From assembly GCA_021401465.1 (NCBI GenBank), contig JADDMT010000144.1, forward strand, positions 1 through 64,000: a DNA stretch of 64,000 nt, read 5' to 3'. The notes under the pieces are model-generated. The model did no database searches. It had not been told where the DNA came from and saw nothing but the letters and a program-made list of their open reading frames with translations. This document shows, one piece after another, positions 10,841 through 20,664 of the stretch (the first letter of the stretch is position 1; each line of letters opens with the position of its first letter). The stretch is from Teratosphaeria epicoccoides. Its lineage: Eukaryota > Ascomycota > Dothideomycetes > Mycosphaerellales > Teratosphaeriaceae. Position numbers and translations under genes: made by a program.

Positions 10841-13800
10841 CGCTAGCTAGGGCCTTAATAGATTCAGGATGTACTAGAATCTTCATGACGCCCAAGTTCG
10901 CCAGGATAGCTAGGATAAAGCTACAGGCGAAGACGAATGCTTTCTTGCTACAAGCGATTAATAGAAAGCCGGTTACATACAACTAAGGAGTAGTTGACGA
11001 AGAGACCAAGATGATGCCTCTACGGATAGGACGCTACTAAGAGATGCTCTAGTTCGACATCACAGAGTCACTAGGCTCAGATGTAGTACTAGGGTTGCCA
11101 TGGCTAAGAAACGCTAACCCCTATATCGACTAGAAGAATGAGAGGATCTAGTTCCCGGAACTCTTAAGATCGATACCTCTACCTGTAGTACACGACATAC
11201 TAGGTAAGATCGAAATATGTGCTATGACTTCAAGCGAGATAGTAGCCGCCATCAAGGATCTAGAACAGGAAGTGCACGTCCTATAGGTCAAAGCAACGCA
11301 ATCGGAAGTCAAGGTTTCATAGTTCCTGATAAGTATAAAGAGTTCGCTACTCTTTTCAAGGAAGAACCCGACTAAGAAGCTCTGCTAGAACACTAGGAGT
11401 AGGACCACAGGATACCCTTACTCCCTAGCAAGACACTAACGAAGCAATCAGTTCGCCTGTTGTTAGCGGCAAAACTAGAGATTCTCCGGAAATACCTAGA
11501 AGATAACCTCCGGAAAGGCTTCATCCGCGAGTCGTAGTCCCTGGCCGGATATCTGATCCTGTTTATGCCTAAGGGGGAAGATGACTAGCGACTCTGCGTA
11601 GATTATCGTAGATTAAACGACATCACGATAAAGAATAGTTATCCGCTTCCTTTGCTCTTAGAATTGCAGGACTGCCTACAAGGAGTAATGTAGTTCTCGA
11701 AGTTCGACATACCTAGAGCGTATAATCGAATTCGAATTAAGGAAGGCGAAGAATAGAAGACCGCGTTCCAAACTAGGTTCGGACACTACAAGTACATGGT
11801 CATGCTATTTAGGTTGACAAACGCCCTAGCTACATAGTAGGCATTTATTAACAATGTGCTACAAGAGTACCTCGACGTCTTTGTGGTTGTATATCTAGAC
11901 GACATCCTCGTCTATTCCCGGACGATCGAAGAGCATAGGACTCATGTATATAAGGTACTTCAGAAACTCTAGGGTTACTAGCTAAAGGTCAAGCCGCAGA
12001 AGAGCGAGTTTCATAAGCAGGAAGTATAATTCCTTAGCTACGTAGTAGCATAGAATAGAATCAAGATAGACACTAAGAAAGTCTAGGTCGTAAAAGAGTA
12101 GCCTACGCCGACTAATGTTAAGGAAGTATAGTCCTTCCTTAGATTCGCTAACTTCTACAGGAGATTTGTGGCAAACTATTCGAAGATCACGGCACTACTT
12201 ACGACTCTTACGACGAAGGATACACTATTCGTATAGGACGACGCCTAACGGAATGCCTTTAAGGAACTTAAGCGACAATTTACAGATTAGCTAATCTTAC
12301 TTGTGTTCGACCCGGATAAACCTATCATAGTCGAAATAGATGCCTCTGACGTAGCACTCAGGGCATGCTTAAGTCAACTAGGACCAAGTAGACGACTACA
12401 GCTAGTCGCCTACTACTCGAGGAAATTGTCTAGACCCGAACTCTATTACGATGTCTATAACAAAGAACTTCTAGCTATAGTAGACGCCTATAAGGCCTAG
12501 CGAGTCTACTTAGAAGGTTCTAAGCACTAGGTCACGGTCTACACAGACTATGAGAACTTGCGATACTTCACAACGACGAAAGAGTTAAACTAACGACAGG
12601 TTTAGTAGAGCGAGGAGCTCTCTAGTTTTAACTGCAAGATCGTCTATCGTAAGGGGACCGATAACGCTCGCGCCGATGCACTTAGCCGCCAGACAGACTA
12701 CATGAAGGGCGTGAAGCAGGAGAAACATGCTGTTCTCCAGGAAAATAGCGATGGCACGCTAGGAGTTAACTGACTCGCGGCTACGACTGTCACATAGACT
12801 AGTAGATTTCAGGACGACCTGAAGAACGCCCTAATCTATGACCTAACTACACTCGCTGTCCGCGACGACATTAATGGACAGGAGGATTAGGAAGACGAAG
12901 ACGGAATCCTTCTGTTTTAAGGATTAGTATACGTGCTAACGTCTTTACAATTAGAACTACTACGCCTCTAACATAACGTACCTTAGGCAGGACACCCGGG
13001 AGTGTCTAAAATGAAGCAAATTCTCCGACAAGAATATTACTTCCCTAGGATAGGCAAGGCAATCGAGGACTACGTCTGTTAATGTGTAACTTGCTAACGA
13101 AGTAAGCATGACTGTCACAAACCATATAGGCTACTACGACTACTAAAGGTACCTTAACGGCTATGGGAATCGCTCGCTATAGATTTTATCGTTAAACTAC
13201 CTTAGTCGAGAGAACGCGCTACTAATGAGTTCTTCGACGGGATCATGGTAGTAGTCGACCGATTCACTAAGTTTAGGAAGTTTATCCCTTACTACGAAGA
13301 CTTCAAGACTAAAGATATCGCGCATGTCTTCATCAAATAGGTAGTAGCACTACACGGCATGCTACAGGACCTAGTAACGGATCGAGGATCCATGTTTACC
13401 TCTAACTTCTAGAGAGCCCTAATGAGACAATTCTAGGTCAAACATCGACTAAGTACTTCCTTCTACCCTTAGACAGATAGACAGACAGAACGCCTAAATC
13501 AGACGTTAGAACAGTACCTTCGATCCTATGTTAATAGGGACTAGAACAACTAGGTAGAGTTGTTGCTAATAGCATAGCTCGCGTATAATAGTACGCCGGC
13601 AGAGTCGACAGGACTCTCGCCATTTCAGATGGCATATAGATCAGCTATAGAAGACATTCTAGACGTCTTAGCTAGTGATCCGAACCTAGCAGCACTCAGA
13701 CGAGTAGAACATCTACGCCGACTGCAAACAGAAGCACGACTCGACCTGCAGTTCTATTAGCAGAACATGGCATAGTACGCGAATCGTAAGAGAATTAAGG

Positions 13801-14312
13801 GACTAATTCTAAAGGAGGGGGACAAGGTGTATCTCCTCTGCCGACACATCAAATCGGACAAGCCGAGTAAGAAACTAGACGCTGTAAAACTAGGACTATT
13901 CAGGATCAAGGCCAAGAAGGGACCAGTTAATTTTGAGTTACAGCTACCCGAGCAGATGAGAATACACCCTGTGTTCTATGTCTCTCTGCTAGAATAAGCA
14001 GCGCCAGACGCCGCACTGTAATCAGAACCCTTACTACTCGACCCTGAAGTAGAAGAACCAGAGTACACTGTCGAGAGGATTATCGACACTCGCTAGCAGG
14101 ACAGACAGCGAGAGTACTTAGTAAAATGGGAAGGATATAGGAGTACCGAGAACACCTAGGAACCCCTAGAACACCTGCGAAACTGTCAGCAAAAGATACG
14201 AAGTTTCGAGAAAGGAACGAACCTAGGAAGAAGATCCTAAGCCACGACTAGACTCCTGCGGGACGCTATCGACTAGCTCGGCTATCACGCTATCCAGGAA
14301 ACCCTAATATGA
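10702..14312 (+). pseudogene. pol: RE1 Pol: protease, RT, RNase H, integrase, chromodomain
   Basis: Protease motif DSG is at 10861-10869 in the -1 frame relative to gag. A 4-bp deletion near 11316, absent from RE1-b, -d and -e, then shifts the frame. From 11322 the rest is one frame. RT YLDD is at 11892-11903, RNase H at about 12300-12720, and the integrase zinc region starts near 12990. Catalytic Asp 13182, Asp 13380 and Glu 13488 are all intact with 35 residues between the last two. A chromodomain lies at 14061-14190, with TGA at 14310 a possible end. Many TAG/TAA stops remain. The chromodomain would direct integration toward modified histones, as known for chromoviruses. Confidence 0.88.
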
Positions 14313-14855
14313 GGCGTTAGCGAAACCCTCTATTACGCTCCATGTCGTAAGACTAAGAGCGAGACCCGCAGAAGGATCTAGGTTAAGGAGAAACCTAGCC
14401 TGCGAGAGAGCTTGTTCCTTAGCCTCCTCCTCCCTGATCTTGCGCTCCTCGAGAGCGCGACCATCTTCGACCTCCTAGTCGACTACGTCTAACTGTGTTT
14501 GAAGTCGCATCTCCTTTGCATGCGCCTCTAGCATCTTCTGCAAAGCCTTGGCTAGGACTACCTTCGCACGATCGAGATCAGCAATTAGTCTTTTCCGCTA
14601 ATTGCCTAACTTCTTCCATTCGACCTCTGTCACCTTCGCGTCGTAACTCCGACAGTTGCTAAAGTAACATTGCGAACATTTCCCTGAGGAAATGTGTACC
14701 CGACAAACGAGCTCTAGCTCTTAACACTAAGTGCAGGACTTTATGCTGTCCTAGCCCTAACGATAGATTTAATTTGCGCGGCGTTTGCGTTTCTGCGTTA
14801 AGGGGGCGTTAGTGTCTAGAATGACACAAGGCAGTAATGTAGAAAGAGAAGACAT
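14223..14855 (-). pseudogene. RE1 convergent antisense ORF: six-Cys cluster plus coiled coil
   Basis: On the minus strand ATG (14853-14855) opens a 211-codon frame, tail to tail with pol and overlapping its end. The first 30 or so codons include a basic stretch (KRKRR). A cluster then follows with spacing C-x2-C-x6-C-x8-C-x2-C-x4-C, close to fungal Zn2Cys6 clusters (C-x2-C-x6-C-x5-12-C-x2-C-x6-8-C) but shorter at the end. After it come long charged heptad-like helices rich in Glu, Lys, Ala and Leu (coiled coil), then a hydrophobic segment. RE1-c (36713-37345) keeps the same ORF with exactly the same 633-nt span. In-frame stops are TAG/TAA. A transcription-factor-like role is inference; the family is not recognised. 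Confidence 0.72.
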
Positions 14856-14934
14856 TACAGCGTAAAAGAAAGAACAAGAGAAACCCCGCACTAATAAGGT
14901 AGCTTAGGGACAAGCTAGGCTAAGAGGGGGATAG
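14856..14934 (+). other. RE1 3' untranslated stretch with polypurine tract
   Basis: This is the short interval between the antisense ORF start and the 3' LTR. It ends in AAGAGGGGGATAG (14922-14934) directly before TGTCAT. That is the expected place and composition of the plus-strand primer. The antisense gene's promoter must lie here or in the LTR. Confidence 0.6.
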
Positions 14935-15418
14935 TGTCATTAGTGTCAGGAGTACTGTCTAGAGTACTATAGGATACAGGATCGTGAGGGTCCTAAGTGC
15001 TATAAGTCATAGTACTATCATAGGAGTACTATAAGTCATAGGCATAGTCATAGGAGAAAGGATCTGTCACGTAAGGATAGATCCCTAGATCTATAGGGTT
15101 AGTCTACAGATCTATAGGCCTACAAGGAAGAAGGGATCTGTTATAGGATAACAGACCCTTAGATCTATAGGGTTAGTCTACAGATCTACAGACATGGATC
15201 TGTTAGGTCTGTTAACAGATCTAACAGAGCTACTCTGTCTCTCTAGTATATAGGGCTGGCTTTAGGACAGGCAGTTAGGAGCTTCGTGCTTAATTCTTAA
15301 TTCCCTTTCCCTAGGGGATAGTTAGTTACAAGGTTAACTGCTATTGTCGATATTCTTCACAGCTCTGCGAGTCTAACACCTAGTCACCTTCCTACTATCG
15401 GCACCTACCCTTATGACA
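14935..15418 (+). repeat. RE1-a 3' LTR (484 bp)
   Basis: TGTCATTA...CTTATGACA, the same length as the 5' LTR. It is followed by the target duplication ACACC. Confidence 0.93.
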
Positions 15419-15423
15419 ACACC

Positions 15424-18400
15424 GCCCTAGCATCGACTACTGCATCGAACTCCGCGAAGGACTAGATAGATCCTAACCGGCTCTGCTATAGGGACCCCTA
15501 TACAGCATGTCGAAGGAGGAACTACTTGTTTTAAGGAAGTCCTTAGACAAACTGTTAGGGAAGGGATTCATTCGGCCTACTAACTTAGAGGCTACGGCTC
15601 CCGTGCTTTTTGTCCGGAAGCTAGGAGGAGGGCTCTAGTTCTGCTGCAATTACCGCGCCCTTAACGCGATTACAAAGCAAGATAGGTACCCCCTCCTGTT
15701 ATAACTAGAGACCTTGAGGAACCTCACAGGCGCCTAGTAGCTTACTAAGGTAGATGTAGTGTTAGCCTTCTACTAAATCCGTATGGCGAAAGGCCATAAG
15801 TACAAGACAGCCTTTTGCATGAGGTTCGGTTCATTTAAATGGCTAGTATGTCCGTTCGGTTTATCTAGGGCTCTAGTAATATTCTAACGATATATTAACA
15901 TACTACTACGCGAGGAATTAGACGACTGCGCCTCCGCGTACATAGACGATGTTATCATATATAGTAGTAGTTTGCGAGAAGACTATTTCGCTAAAGTAAC
16001 GCGAGTACTCTAGAAGCTCTAGGACAGGGGCCTCTACCTTGACCCTAGGAAGGGCGAGTTTGCTAAAAAGGATATCAAGTACCTAGGGTTCATAATCCAT
16101 GCTAACAGAAAAGGCATAGGGACCGAGCCAGAAAAGGTAGAGGCCATGCGTAACTAGGAGCAGCTAAGAACACAAAAGGAAGTCTGTAGATTCCTCGGCT
16201 TCGCTAACTACTACAGGATGTTCATCCCGAACTACTCGAAGACAGCTAGGCCCTTAACAGCGCTTACAGGGAAGGGCAGACTGTTCTCCTAGGGGGAACT
16301 CAAGGAGTCCGCGTTTAGAACGCTAAAAGCGAAGTTCTGTTTAGCGCTAGTCCTTTCTTAATAGAACCCGGAGCTACTGACCTTTTTAGAGACTAACTGT
16401 AGCGGGTTTGCGTTAGGGGCAGCTCTCCTGCAAGAAAGCAACAGAGTCCGGAGACTAGTAGGCTTCTTCTCGCAGAAACTTAATAAGGCAGAGATTAATT
16501 ACGACATCCATGACAAGGAGATGCTAGCCGTGATATCTAGCCTGAAGTTCTAGGGCCCCGAGCTGAAGTCGTGTAGGCCCTTCACTATTCTCACGGACTA
16601 CAAAAACCTGGAGTACTTCATAGTCAAGCGACAGCTGTCTAAGCGGCAGATACGGTAGTATGAGACCCTCGCGTAATTCTAGTTTTCCCTGGTATATCGC
16701 CTAGGCGCTAAAGGAGTAGTCCTAGACGCATTGTCGAGACGAGAACAGGACACGCTAGGGGCAGAAGATAAGGAATCACGGTTTAAGAGGGTTTTAGACC
16801 TAGAAGTCGTGGAGAGTTAGCCGGACCCTATAGATGAGAGTAGAGACGTCGTACCGATTACCTCGACCGGCCTACTACCTACTACTATAGTAGAGAACAA
16901 ACAGCAATTCGCTAACTCCGTAACCTCTAACTAGGAGCCTATTAGGCCGTTCTAGGACAGCACCCTTAATGACTTATAGGCAGCTATAGTAGAGAAAGAC
17001 GAGCTATACTCGACAGTGTTAAAAGCAGTAAAGAGTAGCTCCTAGGCGCTACTAGCTAGAGCGAGGCTGAAACTACAAGCAGGGGACTACAAGATCGACA
17101 AGAGGGGCTTCCTGCGATACCGCGACAAACTATAGGTCCTAGGAGCAAACGACAGTTAGCCTAGGGGCGAGACCTCAGACTCTAGGGACGAAAGTAACGA
17201 CATGCTTAGGATAAAGCTCATTTAGTCTATGCACAACGCTACGGTATACGGGCACCTAGGACGGGACACTACGACGATGATCCTAGGGCGTAACTCCTAC
17301 TAGCCGTTACTGTCTAAGCATGTCCGGCAGTTCCTGAGGAACTGCGACTACTATGGTCGTAACAAGGTATAGAGAGAGTACAAGCACAGACTACTAAAGC
17401 TATTACTAGTTCCTGACAGATTCTTCTAGGAGATCTTAATGGACTTTATGACAGACCTGCCCGATTCTAAGGGATGTCAATACCTGTAGGTTATCAAGGA
17501 TCGCCTATATAAGTACGTAGTTTTGTAGGTAATGCCTAGCATAAAAGCAGAGGAATACGCAGAGAAGTTCATGGATTGCTAGGCCTAGTACCATGGAATG
17601 CTAATAGCTATTACAAGTGACTAGGGTACTAACTAGACTAGCACCTTCTAGACGACCTTCTGTAAAGGAATAGGCATGTCCTAGCAGTTAAGCTCTACGT
17701 ACTACCTATAAACAAACAGAGGCCCTAAACGCCTAAACTAAGAGGTACAAGCGTACCTCTAGAACTATATTAACCATAAGTAATCCGACTAGAAGCGATG
17801 GCTCCCCGTAGCTTAACTAGTGCTAAACAGGAGGTATTATTCGGGAATTAGCATAAGCCTCTTCTTCGCTACCTATAGCTATAAAGCATAGGGCCCTGTA
17901 CCTTTAACCGAGGACCCTGTAGGGCCTAGCCCCTTAAAAGTAGCCGAGAGGGCAAGGGCGTTTGTAAGAAAGATTCGGGACATAACGGGAATCTGCTAAG
18001 CAACAATAGCGGCTTCCGTGCAAGAATAGGAGGAGTCCGCTAATAAACGCTAAAACCCTGCCCTAATTTATAAAGTTAGTGACAAGGTCTAGCTAGATCT
18101 GCGGAACTACACTACAGAGAGACCTAAGAAAAGCTTAGACGCTAAGCATGCGAAGTACATAGTAGCCGAAGTATTATTACTAGTCTCTATCCGCTTAACT
18201 AGGCTCCTAAACAATATATACCTAGTGTTCTATACTAACCTGCTAAGACTAGTAGGCAAAGACCCTATGCCTAGGCAGGAGAACGACGACGAACAGCCGG
18301 ACCCCTTTTTGTTTAAGTCGCACGAGGAGTAGTTAGTAGAGGAGGTACTCTGCGTGAGAGACAAGAGAAGGGGAAGAGGACGCGAGGTCCTAGTAAAATA

Positions 18401-18641
18401 GTTAGGGTACTACAAACCTACATAGGAGCCCCTAGAAAACCTAATAGACACTAAAGTAATAGACCGCTTCAAGCAGACTTAGGGAAGCGCGGAGAACAAC
18501 GACGGCCCTAGAGAGAGGTAGGACAAGAAGAAAAAGGAAACGAGATGCAGGACTTAGTAAAGGGAGTCTAGCATTTGTAACAAGGAGTACAGGCGTTTAA
18601 GAAAGGACAAAAGTTAGAGGGGGAAAATTAACATTAGGTAA
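15424..18641 (+). pseudogene. pol: RE3 Pol, C-terminal part: RT, RNase H, integrase, chromodomain
   Basis: This continues the frame broken at 8416. The pre-RT motif (x-GPLYSM) is at 15490-15509, where a CCATGG-like Pro-Trp pair now reads CTATAG. RT motif YIDD is at 15939-15950. RNase H spans about 16370-16750, and an integrase H..C zinc-like region lies near 17236-17350. Integrase Asp 17442 and Asp 17619 are present, but the third residue at 17727-17729 is AAA (Lys) in place of Glu. A chromodomain-like end lies at about 18325-18480, and TAA 18639 is a candidate true stop. Total pol would be about 1260 codons. Dead from stops, the insertion and the lost catalytic Glu. Confidence 0.85.
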
Positions 18642-18718
18642 CTATATATACAACAAAAGAAAAAACCCCCCCGAGCCGCAGGCCCCCGCGCCGAGGATAG
18701 AGGACCCTAGCAACAATC

Positions 18719-19756
18719 ATGCGGGATTGTTACTAGGGGCCCTGCTAGCAGGGCCAGCCCCCCTGTTAGTAGCAATAGGGTCGCTAGCAGACCCCCTGCT
18801 GTCTAAGGGGCTCTCGCTAGACCCCCTAGACCTACCGACTAGGCCGCTGTCAGAGTCCCTAGCCTCTCGGTTAGGGCCCTGCATAGTAGCGCCAGACTAA
18901 CGCTAACGAGGGCTCTCGCCCTTACTAGCAACGTTCTCCTGCCGCCTACCTAAGGTAAGCGCTAGTAGAACGCCCCTAGACCTTCCGAACTATTAGCGCG
19001 TAGAAACACATAGAGTACGGGATGAACTCACAGGAGGCCCTACTAGGCAATAGCGGCACCTATGGTCCCTATGACCTCCTAGGCCACGACGCTGCTCGAG
19101 GTTAGCGGCGTAATCATAGAGGACACTAATAGAAAATACCCGGACAGTAGACCCGCTAACTGTAAAGGCCCTAAGGCCCTCTAGGCCTTGAGGACCTTCG
19201 ACAGGTCGTTATGCGTGGCGGCGCTACTACAATGTTAGCTGTGTAAAACCCCCTAGGGAGCGGGTCATACCTGTTAGCGTCCTAGGAACAGGTCTAGGAG
19301 GCGTAGGAGACGTAGGCGAGGGCGGGGCTAGCTAGGTTAGCAGAGCATTTTGCGCGGATACTAAGTAATGCGTATAAGGCTTTGCAGTTTAGGCGCTTGC
19401 TAGCGTAGCGCTAGCAGGCGCGGGCTCAGGTAGACTAGACAGATTTATTAGCTAAAGCTAGGTATAACGACAAGGACTCTAGAACATACTAATTGTAGGA
19501 CGTAATCTACGCCCTAGAGGGCGTAGTCAACATAGTAGATAGCAGGGGCTATCTAGTTCTAGTTAGTATCGCCTAGAATCCCGGAGAAAAAGCCAGAAGG
19601 TAGGAGAAAGAGAGGGAGGCTTACGGTTTAAGGTAAGCATGTAAGAGAAAGGAAGCAAGAGTGATAGCGAAGGGCGCTTTTTATACAGTAAGGGACGTAC
19701 TAGCATAGGCCTAGGAGTGCCCCTATAATGGCTTAGATAGCGATGAATAGAAGTGA
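18719..19756 (+). pseudogene. RE3 ORF3, unknown accessory protein
   Basis: Downstream of pol, on the same strand, ATG 18719 opens about 345 codons. All interruptions are TAG/TAA until TGA at 19754, which RIP at CpA/TpG does not readily create, so it may be the true stop. The N-terminal third is Gln/Pro/Cys-rich if TAG is taken as old CAG. The part from about 19280 to 19750 reads as a charged amphipathic protein, with a strongly protein-like stretch (DVIYALEGVVNIVDSRGY, 19499-19552) and a Glu/Lys/Arg-rich helix after it. No family recognised. A frame on the other strand is also partly open near 18740-18900, so the N-terminal part is less certain. Confidence 0.5.
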
Positions 19757-20031
19757 AGTAAAGAAAGGTAGGAAAGTAAAGTGGATTTAAATAAGCAAAG
19801 CGGAGTCTAGGAACCCGGCAAGACCGGTTAGAGGCCAGGCTGTAGGCACAGGAGAACAGGGAGCGTAAGAAGTAAAGTGAAGTAGACTTAGACAAGTAGA
19901 GTAGACTTAGACAAGGGAAGTGAAGTTAGGAAACTGTGTCAGCCTAGCCGTGATCTAGGCTTTATGTGCTAGAAGGAAACTGACGGATTCCTTACTGTAG
20001 ACAAGAAGGGGGGGGGGGGGGGGGTAGGTAA
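19757..20031 (+). other. RE3 3' untranslated tail with 17-G polypurine tract
   Basis: A purine-rich, RIP-scarred tail has a short repeated GTAGACTTAGACAAG word near 19880-19920 and an uninterrupted run of 17 G (20008-20024) ending 7 bp before the 3' LTR. Position and composition fit the plus-strand primer, though so long a G run is unusual. No gene. Confidence 0.55.
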
Positions 20032-20198
20032 TGTGAAGGGCAAGGCCCTAAGTCTTGGCACAGGCTAGGGCCTATGCGACGCGACCCCTGACGAGGCTGG
20101 CTATAAAAGACTAGACAACTAGCAGATAGTCCCTCTCTCCCTATCGTACTTGTTAAATACTACATGAACCCCTGTGTTTACGCCGTTTACCTGTGACA
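20032..20198 (+). repeat. RE3 3' LTR
   Basis: 167 bp, nearly identical to 6381-6547, with TATAAAAGA at 20102-20110. The right flank GTTAG is the middle of an RE1 LTR. Confidence 0.9.
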
Positions 20199-20448
20199 GT
20201 TAGTCTACAGATCTATAGACATAGGTCTAACAGGTCTGTTAACAGATCTAACAGAACTGCCCTGTCTCTCTAGTATATAGGGATGGCTTCAGGACAGGCA
20301 GTAAGGAGCTTCGTGCTTAATCTAATTCTTAATCCTCTCCTAGGGGGATAGTTAGTTACAAGGTTAATTTCCTTTGTCGATATTCTTCACTACTCTACGA
20401 GTCTAACACCTGATCCCCTTCCTGCTATCGGCACCTACCCTTATGACA
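20199..20448 (+). repeat. Half of an RE1 LTR, plus orientation
   Basis: It starts GTTAGTCTACAG and ends CTTATGACA. It is the missing half of the RE1 LTR at 6083-6270, read from the other strand. Placed together with one copy of CTAAC/GTTAG they rebuild one continuous RE1 LTR. Confidence 0.8.
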
Positions 20449-20658
20449 ATCGAGTAGAAAGCCGTTAAATAAGCATGCCTACGAGTAGGCATAAGTAGGA
20501 AGGCTAACGAGCCCGTGAATCGAGTAGCTAGGAGTAGGGCCAAGTAGGCCGAGCTAGTAAGATACTACTAGTATACTACTAGCACTTACTTAGCTGACTC
20601 GGCTCTACTTAGTCTACTCTTCGTACTTTGTACTGCTAAGGGGTTAGGTTTTCGAGAC
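20449..20658. repeat. 210-bp foldback repeat, copy 1
   Basis: Closely similar to 49289-49498, from ATCGAGTAGAAAG to TTTTCGAGAC. Its centre is a long imperfect inverted repeat (GCCGAGCTAGTAAG ... CTTACTTAGCTGACTCGGC) around a tactactagtatactacta loop. Both copies sit at a junction with a truncated minus-strand RE1 body, at different RE1 positions. No coding capacity seen. Confidence 0.65.
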
Positions 20659-20664
20659 AGACAT

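Larger units (their letters stand above)
8417..15418 (+). mobile_element. RE1-a: complete Ty3/gypsy chromovirus nested in RE3
   Basis: 7002 bp with 484-bp direct LTRs, flanked by the 5-bp target duplication ACACC (8412-8416 and 15419-15423). Contents: gag, pol (protease, RT, RNase H, integrase, chromodomain), and a convergent antisense ORF before the 3' LTR. The two LTRs differ at about two dozen sites by eye, nearly all transitions, as RIP acting on both would give. This is the reference copy of RE1 in the window. RE1-b, -c, -d and -e are partial. Confidence 0.93.
6381..20198 (+). mobile_element. RE3: Ty3/gypsy chromovirus with 167-bp LTRs and an extra ORF, interrupted by RE1-a
   Basis: Two 167-bp direct LTRs (TGTGAAGG...GTGACA) flank gag, pol and ORF3. 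Without the nested RE1-a and its duplicated ACACC, RE3 is 6811 bp. Order: LTR, gag, protease-RT-RNase H-integrase-chromodomain, ORF3, a run of 17 G before the 3' LTR, LTR. The flanks ...TTATG and GTTAG... do not match, so the ends have been rearranged after insertion. It is inactivated by RIP and by the insertion. Confidence 0.88.

Noticed and set aside
10761..10982. Minus-strand frame across the RE1-a protease, also seen at 41870-42085
   Set aside because: Mirror of the protease DSG region, same reasoning.
18719..19756. RE3 ORF3 as an env-like gene
   Set aside because: No signal peptide, no clear transmembrane segment, and a charged helical C-terminus.
20449..20658. tRNA-derived SINE
   Set aside because: No A/B box or tRNA fold that I can defend, and no poly(A) or simple-repeat tail; the foldback structure fits better.
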